From positions 1 through 64,000 of the forward strand of contig JAIQEW010000020.1 in the NCBI GenBank assembly GCA_020073605.1: 64,000 nucleotides of DNA. Reading direction: 5' to 3'. This stretch comes from Terriglobia bacterium (GTDB lineage Bacteria; Acidobacteriota; Terriglobia; Acidiferrales; UBA7541). The stretch's first letter is position 1. Every line of letters starts with the position of its first letter. The notes under the pieces are model-generated. The model was given only the letters and a program-made list of their open reading frames with translations, made no database searches and was not told where the DNA came from. Positions 44,580 to 51,566 of the stretch are shown piece by piece. The position numbers and the translations under genes were made by a program.

Positions 44580-45377
44580 ATGGAAATGAATACCAAAGCG
44601 CCATTCGCCCGCCACCACGCAATCGTCACCGGGGGAGGGCGCGGAATCGGCGCGGCAATCGCTGAGGCGCTGGCGCGCCTGGGCGCGTCGGTTTCTCTTA
44701 TTGGACGCAACACCGAAGTGCTGCAGGCCACGGCAGACCGCATCATCAAGGAGTGCGGCGTCAAAGTGGCGACCGCACCCGCCGATGTGACCGACGAGGC
44801 AGCCGTCCGGAAGGCAATCTCCACAGTCAGCAGTGTGCTCGGCGCCCCGACAATTCTGGTCAACAACGCCGGCGTTGCTCTGTCGGCGCCGTTCCTTAAG
44901 TCGGACTCGGCATTCTGGCGAAAGGTGTTCGATATCGATCTGATGGGCGCGGTCTACTGCACCCAGGCTGTCTTGCCCGCCATGCTGGAATCCAAGTGGG
45001 GCCGCGTGATTAACATCGCCTCGACGGCCGGCGTGAAAGGGTCCGCCTACATCACCACGTACTGCGCGGCCAAGCACGCCATGATTGGGCTGACACGAGC
45101 CTTGGCCATTGAAACGGCGCGCACGGGCGTGACGGTCAATGCGGTGTGCCCCGGTTACACCGATACGGACATGACCGCTCAAAACATTGCCAACATTATG
45201 AAGAAGACGGGCCGCAGCCGCGAGGAAGTGATCGCCAGCCTGGTGGCGCAAAATCCGCAAGGGCGCCTGATTCAGCCAGCGGAAGTGGCGGATACAGTGA
45301 CCTGGCTGTGCGGTGATAACGCTGCGTCAGTGACGGGGCAGAGCGTGATTATTGCCGGCGGCGAGATTACGCCGTGA
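44580..45377 (+). CDS. short-chain dehydrogenase/reductase, 3-hydroxyacyl-CoA type
   Basis: The 265-residue classical SDR has TGGGRGIG (17-24), VNNAG, the serine in NIASTAG and the catalytic YCAAKH. The C-terminal half (VNAVCPGYTDTDM ... NIMKKTGRSREEVIASLVAQNPQGRLIQPAEVADTVTWLCG) matches the second SDR of aerobic 2-aminobenzoyl-CoA clusters, thought to oxidise a 3-hydroxyacyl-CoA. It is the last gene of the ligase operon and converges on hcrB with only 27 bp between the stops. Confidence 0.87.
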   Translation: MEMNTKAPFARHHAIVTGGGRGIGAAIAEALARLGASVSLIGRNTEVLQATADRIIKECGVKVATAPADVTDEAAVRKAISTVSSVLGAPTILVNNAGVALSAPFLKSDSAFWRKVFDIDLMGAVYCTQAVLPAMLESKWGRVINIASTAGVKGSAYITTYCAAKHAMIGLTRALAIETARTGVTVNAVCPGYTDTDMTAQNIANIMKKTGRSREEVIASLVAQNPQGRLIQPAEVADTVTWLCGDNAASVTGQSVIIAGGEITP

Positions 45378-45404
45378 GTGGGACGTTACCTGCTTCTATC
45401 CTTT

Positions 45405-46445
45405 TCAATCAGCATTGACGTCCGGGAGGTACCGCGTCACCTCCAGGCGCTGGGCTCGCATATCATCCCCGCGAAGTTCCCGCAGAGCATAGTTCACGAA
45501 CTCAGCAGCGACCTTCTTGCGCCAACTCATGTCGAAATCCGTGTTGTCGAGAGGCTTCGCCAGTTTCGCGGTGAGCGTGCCGGCCTGCTCGATCGATTCC
45601 CGATCGAGAGGGCGGCCCACCAGGAATTTTGCCGCTTCGGTGGCAACGAGCGGGCGAGAAGCGACAGCGCCAAGGACGATTCGGGCCTCTTCGACAACCC
45701 CGCCCTTCGACAGACGCACTGCCGCCGCCACGGAGAGCACCGGGAAGTCGAACGACCCACGGCGCCGCAGCTTCCAGTAAGTGCTCTTCCAGCCGTGCAG
45801 GGAGCCCAGCCGTATTTCCGTCAGAATCTCATTGGGCCGGCGGGTGAGGTAATTCATCCCGTCGTTGTTATACAAATCCGCCAGCGGGATGTCGCGCTCC
45901 TCGGAGCGCGATCGCAGCCGCACACTGGCACCTAAAGCGATGAGCGCCGGGGCCGTATCCGTGGAAGAAACAGCCATGCACTTCGGGCTGCCTGTGGCGA
46001 CCCAGCAAATCTCTCCATCCTTCTTCTTGCAGAAATTGATCGCTTTTCGCCACTCGTAGTTCTGGTCGTAGTAGGCGCACCGTGTATCGAGGCAAATGTT
46101 GCCACCGAGCGTGGCTACGTTGCGGATATGCGGCGTCGCAACCAGGGACGCGGCCTGCGATAAGGCGGAGCAGCCATTCCGAAAGCGAGCATCCCGCGCG
46201 ATCTCAGTGAGCGTAAGGCATGGTCCCAATCGCGCGGACCCATGGTCCAGTTGAGCGCCGCTCAGTCCTTCAACATGCCGAAGGCTGATCAGCGTCCGCG
46301 GGACCTGTTGCCTTCGCTTCATGTTGGGGAGCAGGTCCGTGCCTCCCGCAAGCACCATGGCATTTGAGCCTTCGCCGTCGAGAATGCGGGCGACTTCTTC
46401 CCCAGTGCGGGGCATTCGGAACTCGAAGAGCGGCAGCCGCATCAT
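45405..46445 (-). CDS. hcrB: 4-hydroxybenzoyl-CoA reductase, beta (FAD and [4Fe-4S]) subunit
   Basis: The 346-residue FAD-binding subunit belongs to the xanthine oxidase family. FAD motifs are VLAGGTDLLPNMK (31-43) and ATLGGNICLDT (111-121). The diagnostic feature is an insert with four cysteines at 123, 139, 147 and 156 (spacing C-x15-C-x7-C-x8-C). It is identical in spacing to the extra [4Fe-4S] site of the Thauera aromatica enzyme (Cys122/138/146/155 as I recall). Ordinary xanthine dehydrogenases lack it. This cluster lets the enzyme run in the reductive direction, removing the para-hydroxyl from 4-hydroxybenzoyl-CoA. The ATG overlaps the end of hcrA by 4 bp. Confidence 0.93.
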   Translation of the reverse strand: MMRLPLFEFRMPRTGEEVARILDGEGSNAMVLAGGTDLLPNMKRRQQVPRTLISLRHVEGLSGAQLDHGSARLGPCLTLTEIARDARFRNGCSALSQAASLVATPHIRNVATLGGNICLDTRCAYYDQNYEWRKAINFCKKKDGEICWVATGSPKCMAVSSTDTAPALIALGASVRLRSRSEERDIPLADLYNNDGMNYLTRRPNEILTEIRLGSLHGWKSTYWKLRRRGSFDFPVLSVAAAVRLSKGGVVEEARIVLGAVASRPLVATEAAKFLVGRPLDRESIEQAGTLTAKLAKPLDNTDFDMSWRKKVAAEFVNYALRELRGDDMRAQRLEVTRYLPDVNAD

Positions 46446-48961
46446 GGCTTTAGCACCGCTTCTTTCTCGACGCGCGGTTTGCGCTCCTTCGGAGTCTCGT
46501 TAATCGCGCGCCCGTCTCCGCCCTCCCATGGTGGAGGCACCCGCAACGCTTCCGGCCAGGAGATCTCCGGGAAGTGCGTGGGGCCGTAACGCGGTTCGCG
46601 ACCCGCCCTTTTCTCAGCCAGCGCTTTGAGAATTTTTTCCGGCGTGATCGGCACCTCGTCGATCCGCACGCCCACTGCGTCGTAAACCGCGTTTGCCACT
46701 GCGGGCATGATAGGAAGAAGAGGACCTTGCCCCACTTCCTTCGCGCCAAACGGGCCGCGCGGGTCGGGACCCTCGACAAACTCTGTAAAGATTTCAGGCA
46801 TGTCGAGGGATGTCGGGCTCTTGTACTCGAGAATCGACGGGAATTTGTGCACGAGCGCGTGGGAGAGCTTCTTCGGGAGGCGCCGGAACTCCTGCTCCTC
46901 CATGAGCGCTTCGCCGAGCCCCATGTAGATGCTGCCCTCGACCTGTCCCAGCGCAATGGTCGGATTGAGTGCCCGGCCCAGGTCATGCGTATTCCATATC
47001 TTCACGACGCGAATCCAACCAGTGGCCGGATTCACCTCGACTTCCGCGACGGCAGCCGAATAGGTGTACGTCGGAGAAGTCCCCACGCCGCCGCCTTTGT
47101 ACTGCGCAGCAGGCATCTTGGGCGGCCAGTAAGATCCGACAGTTCCTATCGTCCCGAACCGAGACTCACCGAGGCAGACGGCTTCCGGGAACGTGACTCT
47201 CTTCTCCGGCGCTGCCGTGTCGAAAACCGCGTTGTCGGCGAAGCGCAGCCGCTCTTTGGGCACCTGAAGCTTCTCGGCCACCGCCTCGGCCAACATGGCC
47301 TTGGCCCTTTCGGCGGCTTGAACGGCTGCATTCCCGGCCATCAGAGTCACGCGGCTCGAGTACGACCCCAAGTCTACCGGTCCCAGATCGGTGTCGCCCG
47401 AGTACACGCGGATGTCAACCGTTTGGAGCCCCAGGATTTCGGCCACAATCGCCGCCAGAACATCGTCCGAACCTTGGCCGATTTCCGTGGTGCCGGCCTG
47501 AAGCGTCACGCCGCCGCTCCTGTCCAGTTTCAGTTGAATTCCGGAGTGCGGCATCTTGTTCCAGTAGATGGAGAGACCCGCCCCGGTCAGGTAGCAGGAG
47601 CAGGCGAGACCAACGCCCCGGCCCTCTGGAAGTTTGCGAAACTTATCTTTCCAGCCCGACATGTCCACGACGCGGCGGATACACTGTTCCAATCCCACCG
47701 TCCCTAGCTGAAGAAAATTCGCCGTCAACTCATTGGGTTTCACGGCGGTTCGCAGCCGCAGTTCAGCTGGGTCAATGCCGAGCCGCTCCGCAATCTTGTC
47801 CATCTGCACTTCCTGGCCAAAGCGCGGCTGCGGAGTCCCATGGCCGCGTTTGGGTCCGCACGGTGGTTTATTTGTGAAAGTGCGGCAGGCCCGGAATTTG
47901 AACCTCTCAACGTGGTAGGCCGTGGTCTGCAGGGCGCCCGTGTAAAACGTGCTGGCCACTCCGAAAGATCCGTATCCGCCGCCGTCGATCAGCGTCTGAA
48001 GGTCGAGCGCCTTAATGGTGCCGTCCTTTTTCACTCCCACCTTGAATTTCATCAGCACCGGGTGGCGTCCGCGGTGGCAGTAGAACACCTCTTCGCGCGT
48101 TAGGCTGATCTTTACCGGCCGGCCCAGCAACAGCGCCGCCTTGCACACGATGATCTCGTGATTGAGCGGATCGCTCTTTCCTCCAAATCCCCCGCCGTTC
48201 GGAGTGGCTATTACGCGAATATGCCCGGCGGGCAGCTCCAGCACCTTGGCCAACGAGCGATGCAGATAATGGGGCACCTGTGTGCTCGTCCACAACGTCA
48301 GCTTGCCCTCGCGATCCTTGATCGCCACCGATGCGTGCTGCTCCATGGCGAGGTGGGTGCTGCCCTGGTAAAAGAAGAGGTCCTCCAAAATTTCGTCTGC
48401 TTCGGCAAATCCCTTGTCCACGTCACCGAATTCGAACGAGACTCGCTTGTGGATGTTGCCTTCTTCTCCGTAATCGTGGAGCCGCGGCTCCGGCGTCGCC
48501 AGAGCCTCCTCCGGATCGGAAATCGTCGGCAGGATCTCGTACTCGACGTCGATCAGATCCAGAGCCTCAAAGGCCGTCAACTCCTCTCTTGCGATCACCG
48601 CTGCGACGGGATCCCCAACGTGGCGTACCCGATCGACGCACAACGCCGTCTCATCCTGGCTCACAGGGAGGATCCCGTACTCAATCGGCAGGTCCTTCCC
48701 GGTCAGCACCAAGTACACCCCGGGATGCGCCTGGGCGCGCGAGACGTCAATGTTCCGGATGACCGCGTGCGGATGAGGCGAACGCAGGATCTTGCAGTAG
48801 GCCATCCGCGGCAGAGAGATATCGTCGGCGTAGATTGTCTGGCCGGTGACCTTGCCCCGCACATCGACTCGCTGCCGTGACGAGCCGATTACCCGCAGAT
48901 CTTCGCCAGCCGCCTTGGAGCTTCTCGACGCCCGTTTCGGCAGATCCTGGTTGTTCGCCAA
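46442..48961 (-). CDS. hcrA: 4-hydroxybenzoyl-CoA reductase, alpha (molybdenum) subunit
   Basis: The 839-residue molybdopterin subunit has the N-terminal hammerhead (VTGQTIYADDISLPRMAYCKILRSPHPHA), the Mo-cofactor loop GGGFGGK (256-262) and the catalytic glutamate E742 in GAKEVGQGPLLP. It dehydroxylates 4-hydroxybenzoyl-CoA to benzoyl-CoA together with HcrB and HcrC. It is about 70 residues longer than the Thauera subunit as I recall it, because of a Pro-rich C-terminal tail (YGPTHFPEISWPEALRVPPP) of unknown function. It lies 38 bp downstream of hcrC and overlaps hcrB. Other hydroxylases of the family are possible by alpha subunit alone, but the HcrB cysteine insert settles the choice. Confidence 0.92.
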   Translation of the reverse strand: MANNQDLPKRASRSSKAAGEDLRVIGSSRQRVDVRGKVTGQTIYADDISLPRMAYCKILRSPHPHAVIRNIDVSRAQAHPGVYLVLTGKDLPIEYGILPVSQDETALCVDRVRHVGDPVAAVIAREELTAFEALDLIDVEYEILPTISDPEEALATPEPRLHDYGEEGNIHKRVSFEFGDVDKGFAEADEILEDLFFYQGSTHLAMEQHASVAIKDREGKLTLWTSTQVPHYLHRSLAKVLELPAGHIRVIATPNGGGFGGKSDPLNHEIIVCKAALLLGRPVKISLTREEVFYCHRGRHPVLMKFKVGVKKDGTIKALDLQTLIDGGGYGSFGVASTFYTGALQTTAYHVERFKFRACRTFTNKPPCGPKRGHGTPQPRFGQEVQMDKIAERLGIDPAELRLRTAVKPNELTANFLQLGTVGLEQCIRRVVDMSGWKDKFRKLPEGRGVGLACSCYLTGAGLSIYWNKMPHSGIQLKLDRSGGVTLQAGTTEIGQGSDDVLAAIVAEILGLQTVDIRVYSGDTDLGPVDLGSYSSRVTLMAGNAAVQAAERAKAMLAEAVAEKLQVPKERLRFADNAVFDTAAPEKRVTFPEAVCLGESRFGTIGTVGSYWPPKMPAAQYKGGGVGTSPTYTYSAAVAEVEVNPATGWIRVVKIWNTHDLGRALNPTIALGQVEGSIYMGLGEALMEEQEFRRLPKKLSHALVHKFPSILEYKSPTSLDMPEIFTEFVEGPDPRGPFGAKEVGQGPLLPIMPAVANAVYDAVGVRIDEVPITPEKILKALAEKRAGREPRYGPTHFPEISWPEALRVPPPWEGGDGRAINETPKERKPRVEKEAVLKP

Positions 48962-48999
48962 GTTTCCTTCTCCCCGCGAGCCGGTCCCCGTCCCGCAGC

Positions 49000-49527
49000 C
49001 TACTTCAGTTCGCCAGTCCGTTTGCGCTCGCTGATCTGTGCTATGGCGGCTTCCACCGAGTCAAAGATCTGCAGGTAACCTGTGCACCGGCACAAGTTCC
49101 CGGAAAGCGCCTCGCGAATCTGGTCGTGGCTCGGATGCGGCGTACGATCCAGCAGCGCCTTCGCAGTAAGAATCATCCCCGGCGTGCAATAGCCGCACTG
49201 GGACCCGCCCAAATTCGCGAAGGCTTCCTGTATGGGATGGAGCTCCCCATTCGACGCGAGACCCTCGATGGTGATCACGTTTCTTCCGTCGCACTCAAGC
49301 GCCAGGACCAGGCAGGAAAGCACTGGCTCGCCATCTAGAATGACCGCGCAGGCACCGCACTCGCCAAGTTCGCATCCGTGCTTGGTCCCCGTGTGGCCCA
49401 GATCCTCCCGAAGAATTTCCAGGAGGGTCTTGTAGGGAGCGAAGGAAACATCCACTTCCTCACCGTTCAGCGCAATTCGGATGTGAGCTGTCTTCTCGGA
49501 TTCGGCAGGTAGTCTTGTTTGCGTCAT
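49000..49527 (-). CDS. hcrC: 4-hydroxybenzoyl-CoA reductase, gamma (2x[2Fe-2S]) subunit
   Basis: The 175-residue protein has two [2Fe-2S] domains. The plant-type N-terminal cluster uses C52, C57, C60 and C72 (GCELGECGAC ... SCLVLA). The C-terminal helical cluster uses C111, C114, C146 and C148 (GGSQCGYCTPGM and LCRCTGY). It passes electrons between the flavin subunit and the Mo centre. It is the first gene of hcrC-hcrA-hcrB. The upstream region has two CRP/FNR-like palindromes. Confidence 0.93.
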   Translation of the reverse strand: MTQTRLPAESEKTAHIRIALNGEEVDVSFAPYKTLLEILREDLGHTGTKHGCELGECGACAVILDGEPVLSCLVLALECDGRNVITIEGLASNGELHPIQEAFANLGGSQCGYCTPGMILTAKALLDRTPHPSHDQIREALSGNLCRCTGYLQIFDSVEAAIAQISERKRTGELK

Positions 49528-49593
49528 TATGTCAGCTCATTTCAGAGGAGCACTCCCCCCAGCCACCGCACGTGCTACCACCCTTGTTATGCA

Positions 49594-49665
49594 ATACAGC
49601 AGGCTAAGGGAAAGCGGACAATTGAGCCGTGACCGGAATCACGCCCAAATGTGAGCATTGTCACA
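49594..49665 (-). promoter_or_regulatory. two CRP/FNR-like sites and putative promoter of hcrCAB
   Basis: GTGACCGGAATCAC (49629-49642) and TGTGAGCATTGTCACA (49650-49665) are GTGA-N6-TCAC palindromes whose centres are 22 bp apart, exactly as upstream of the ligase operon. On the minus strand a TAGCCT at 49606-49601 would be a -10 that puts the nearer site at -41.5. The distal site overlaps the stop codon of the upstream membrane-protein gene. A different pair, TTGTCC-N17-TGTATT, is an alternative promoter. Confidence 0.7.
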
Positions 49666-50788
49666 AGGACGAACTCCCATGGGAGTTCAGAGCTTTCGCT
49701 TCGCGCCGGCCGGCCGCCATGCCATACAAGCTATCCGCAAGAAACATCAGTAAGGCGATCACGCTCAACAAGCCTCCGCAGCGATAAACCGAAAGAAATC
49801 CTGTCAGGTCTCCCGCGATTCTCAGAATCAGGGATACATGAAGCAACGCAACATGGCAGTAGAAGACGCGGCGAAATGCCATCGGACGTCCTGCGACCGC
49901 CGGAAAGATGATGGGAGCGTGCGCGAAAATCATCGAAAACACAAAACCGAGAAAGATAGAGTGAAGCGCGGCGTCGTACACGAGATACACGGGACTTCCT
50001 GCGATCTCCAACGGGATCTCAAACAAGCGGATCAGCCCGCCGATTCCCAGCCAGATGTATCCCCCGAAAAGACAAAGGGCGATAAAGCGGGGAAGCCCTT
50101 CTCGTTGAACGGTGAATCGCGCCACATCATAGCGGGCGAGCCAGAGCGCGAGCGCCACCATGCCGATGCCTGAAATCCGATTCCCTTGCACGGGAGCTGC
50201 AGAAGTCCCGATCAATCCAGCCAGAAAGACAAAAAGCCCAATGTAGAAAGTTGACTTGGTGTATCTCGAAGGGGCGAGGAATCGGTTCAATTCCAAGCGC
50301 TCGCCTACAATCGTGAGGACGAGGAAGCCGATCCACCAATGAACGATCTGCGGAATGGCTTTTCCGGCCAGCCAGAAGACATTGCCCACGAGCCAAGAGC
50401 CTGCACCCAGGCCCATCGTCACGGTAAACAGAGCCGGCTGCTTCACAATAATGAAGATGAAAATCGAAACCAGCCCGAGGCCGCCGAGCGTGATCAAGAG
50501 CATCCCCGGCCCGGCAGGAGATCCGACTGTCAACACCAGCGAGCCGATGCCCGCCATAAACGGCGCGATGTATGCCCACCACCGGCCCAGTGCGACGGCT
50601 CTTTCAAGACTAATGAGCGTCCCAAGGAAACCACAGACCATGAGGGGGCCATGATCGAGAGCGAGCCTCGATTGCAGCCACGTCGTGTCCCATCCCAAAC
50701 GCACGAGCCCCGTCCAGAGGGCGAGAAGCAAGAAGAGCAGCGACATGATGAGGAGTGAGAAGCGTGGGAGATCGTTGAATCTGGCCAT
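49661..50788 (-). CDS. polytopic membrane protein, possibly NnrS-like
   Basis: The 375-residue protein has about 12 hydrophobic helices and few charges. The second helix carries LDHGPLMVCGFLGTLISLERAVAL and a late helix MIFAHAPIIFPAVAGRP. Both are His-containing and reminiscent of the heme/copper-binding membrane family NnrS, which is linked to nitric oxide tolerance. The resemblance is by pattern only, and the protein could belong to another uncharacterised family. It is the last gene of a three-gene minus-strand operon with a SufT-like factor, under a CRP/FNR-like site. A nearby RIC Fe-S repair gene would fit a nitrosative-stress context. Confidence 0.6.
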   Translation of the reverse strand: MARFNDLPRFSLLIMSLLFLLLALWTGLVRLGWDTTWLQSRLALDHGPLMVCGFLGTLISLERAVALGRWWAYIAPFMAGIGSLVLTVGSPAGPGMLLITLGGLGLVSIFIFIIVKQPALFTVTMGLGAGSWLVGNVFWLAGKAIPQIVHWWIGFLVLTIVGERLELNRFLAPSRYTKSTFYIGLFVFLAGLIGTSAAPVQGNRISGIGMVALALWLARYDVARFTVQREGLPRFIALCLFGGYIWLGIGGLIRLFEIPLEIAGSPVYLVYDAALHSIFLGFVFSMIFAHAPIIFPAVAGRPMAFRRVFYCHVALLHVSLILRIAGDLTGFLSVYRCGGLLSVIALLMFLADSLYGMAAGRREAKALNSHGSSSL

Positions 50789-50903
50789 TGTCCTTCATAA
50801 CCCTGGCAAAGAGCCTAAGAGCAGAGACGCGAAAATTCCAGCGACCAGAAAGTCATCCCGTGCAGCGCCGCATGGTTGGAGAACATCTTCAGACTGTTCA
50901 ACC

Positions 50904-51209
50904 CTACCACCCCATTTGATTCCTGGCTGCCTTAGACATTCTGGCTGGGTCCCATGGTGGTTCCCAGACGAGCTCGATATGGACGGAATTCACATCCGGG
51001 AAACGGGCACGAATCGCGTCTTCCGATGCCTTGCTGAGATACGCGTGCAGAGGGCAAGCCCGCGTGGTCATCGTCATTTTGACGAATACGCTGTCGTTGA
51101 TAATTTCGATCCCATAGATGAGCCCCAGATCGACGATGTTGACCCCGATCTCAGGATCATTCACTTCCGTGAGCGCAGCGCGGACCTGCTCTTCCGTCGG
51201 AAGGTTCAT
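50904..51209 (-). CDS. SufT/PaaD-like (MIP18/DUF59) Fe-S assembly factor
   Basis: The 101-residue protein matches the DUF59 fold: VRAALTEVNDPEIGVNIVDLGLIYGIEI at the start and the conserved cysteine in TMTTRACPLHAYL. The C-terminal VWEPPWDPARMS matches PaaD/SufT proteins. These assist maturation of Fe-S proteins. A need is obvious here, because HCR and benzoyl-CoA reductase together carry many clusters. Its ATG overlaps the stop of a truncated acyl-CoA dehydrogenase frame (ATGA), so it is probably translated by coupling. The next gene is 115 bp downstream. Confidence 0.88.
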   Translation of the reverse strand: MNLPTEEQVRAALTEVNDPEIGVNIVDLGLIYGIEIINDSVFVKMTMTTRACPLHAYLSKASEDAIRARFPDVNSVHIELVWEPPWDPARMSKAARNQMGW

Positions 51210-51337
51210 GACGACGGCTCTCCTGAGATGGAATTCCCGGCCTCGACGAACTGCCTTGCCGTGCCTTGCGCAAGGAGCTCTTCGTCATTCAGTATCGAGT
51301 CAAAATCGAGATTGTCCACGCCTGAGAACGGGGACAT
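51206..51337 (-). pseudogene. truncated acyl-CoA dehydrogenase (glutaryl-CoA dehydrogenase-like N-terminus)
   Basis: This is a 43-codon frame starting at ATG 51337 behind a strong GAGGGAGG. Its residues FSGVDNLDFDSILNDEELLA and QGTARQFVEA match the first about 35 residues of glutaryl-CoA dehydrogenase-type enzymes (GVDxxDFDxLLxEEExxxRDTARxFV). It then diverges and stops in the overlap with the sufT-like gene. The rest of the dehydrogenase is missing. It may now serve as a leader peptide for coupled translation of the Fe-S factor. Glutaryl-CoA dehydrogenase is a normal lower-pathway enzyme of anaerobic benzoate degradation, so its decay here is informative. Confidence 0.68.
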
Positions 51338-51369
51338 GCACCCTCCCTCGGTCCACTACTATGAGAGCA

Positions 51370-51418
51370 AGCGCTACGAATACTCGGATGAGTGGTCGAA
51401 AGCTGTGACGACGGTCAC
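51370..51418 (-). promoter_or_regulatory. CRP/FNR-like site and putative promoter of the sufT-like operon
   Basis: GTGACGACGGTCAC (51405-51418) is a GTGA-N6-TCAC palindrome. On the minus strand TATTCG (51382-51377) is a possible -10 at the same 29.5-bp distance from the palindrome centre as in the two other cases. The expected start near 51370 leaves a leader of about 33 nt before the truncated acd frame. No second site 22 bp away was found. Confidence 0.6.
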
Positions 51419-51566
51419 TGATATCTCATGGCATCCGCGTCCAGACTCCTAGCGAGGTTTGGATAGTTGCCTTCATCAATCCCGCTCCAATTTGGGATTG
51501 ACAAGGGTTTATTGCTGCACGGAACGAATACGGGAATGACAAGGAAATGACAAGGGAATGACGACG

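Noticed and set aside
50685..51452. 255-residue plus-strand frame across the sufT-like gene
   Set aside because: Antisense shadow; low-complexity Ser/Arg/Pro composition, while the minus strand encodes a recognisable DUF59 protein and an acyl-CoA dehydrogenase stub.
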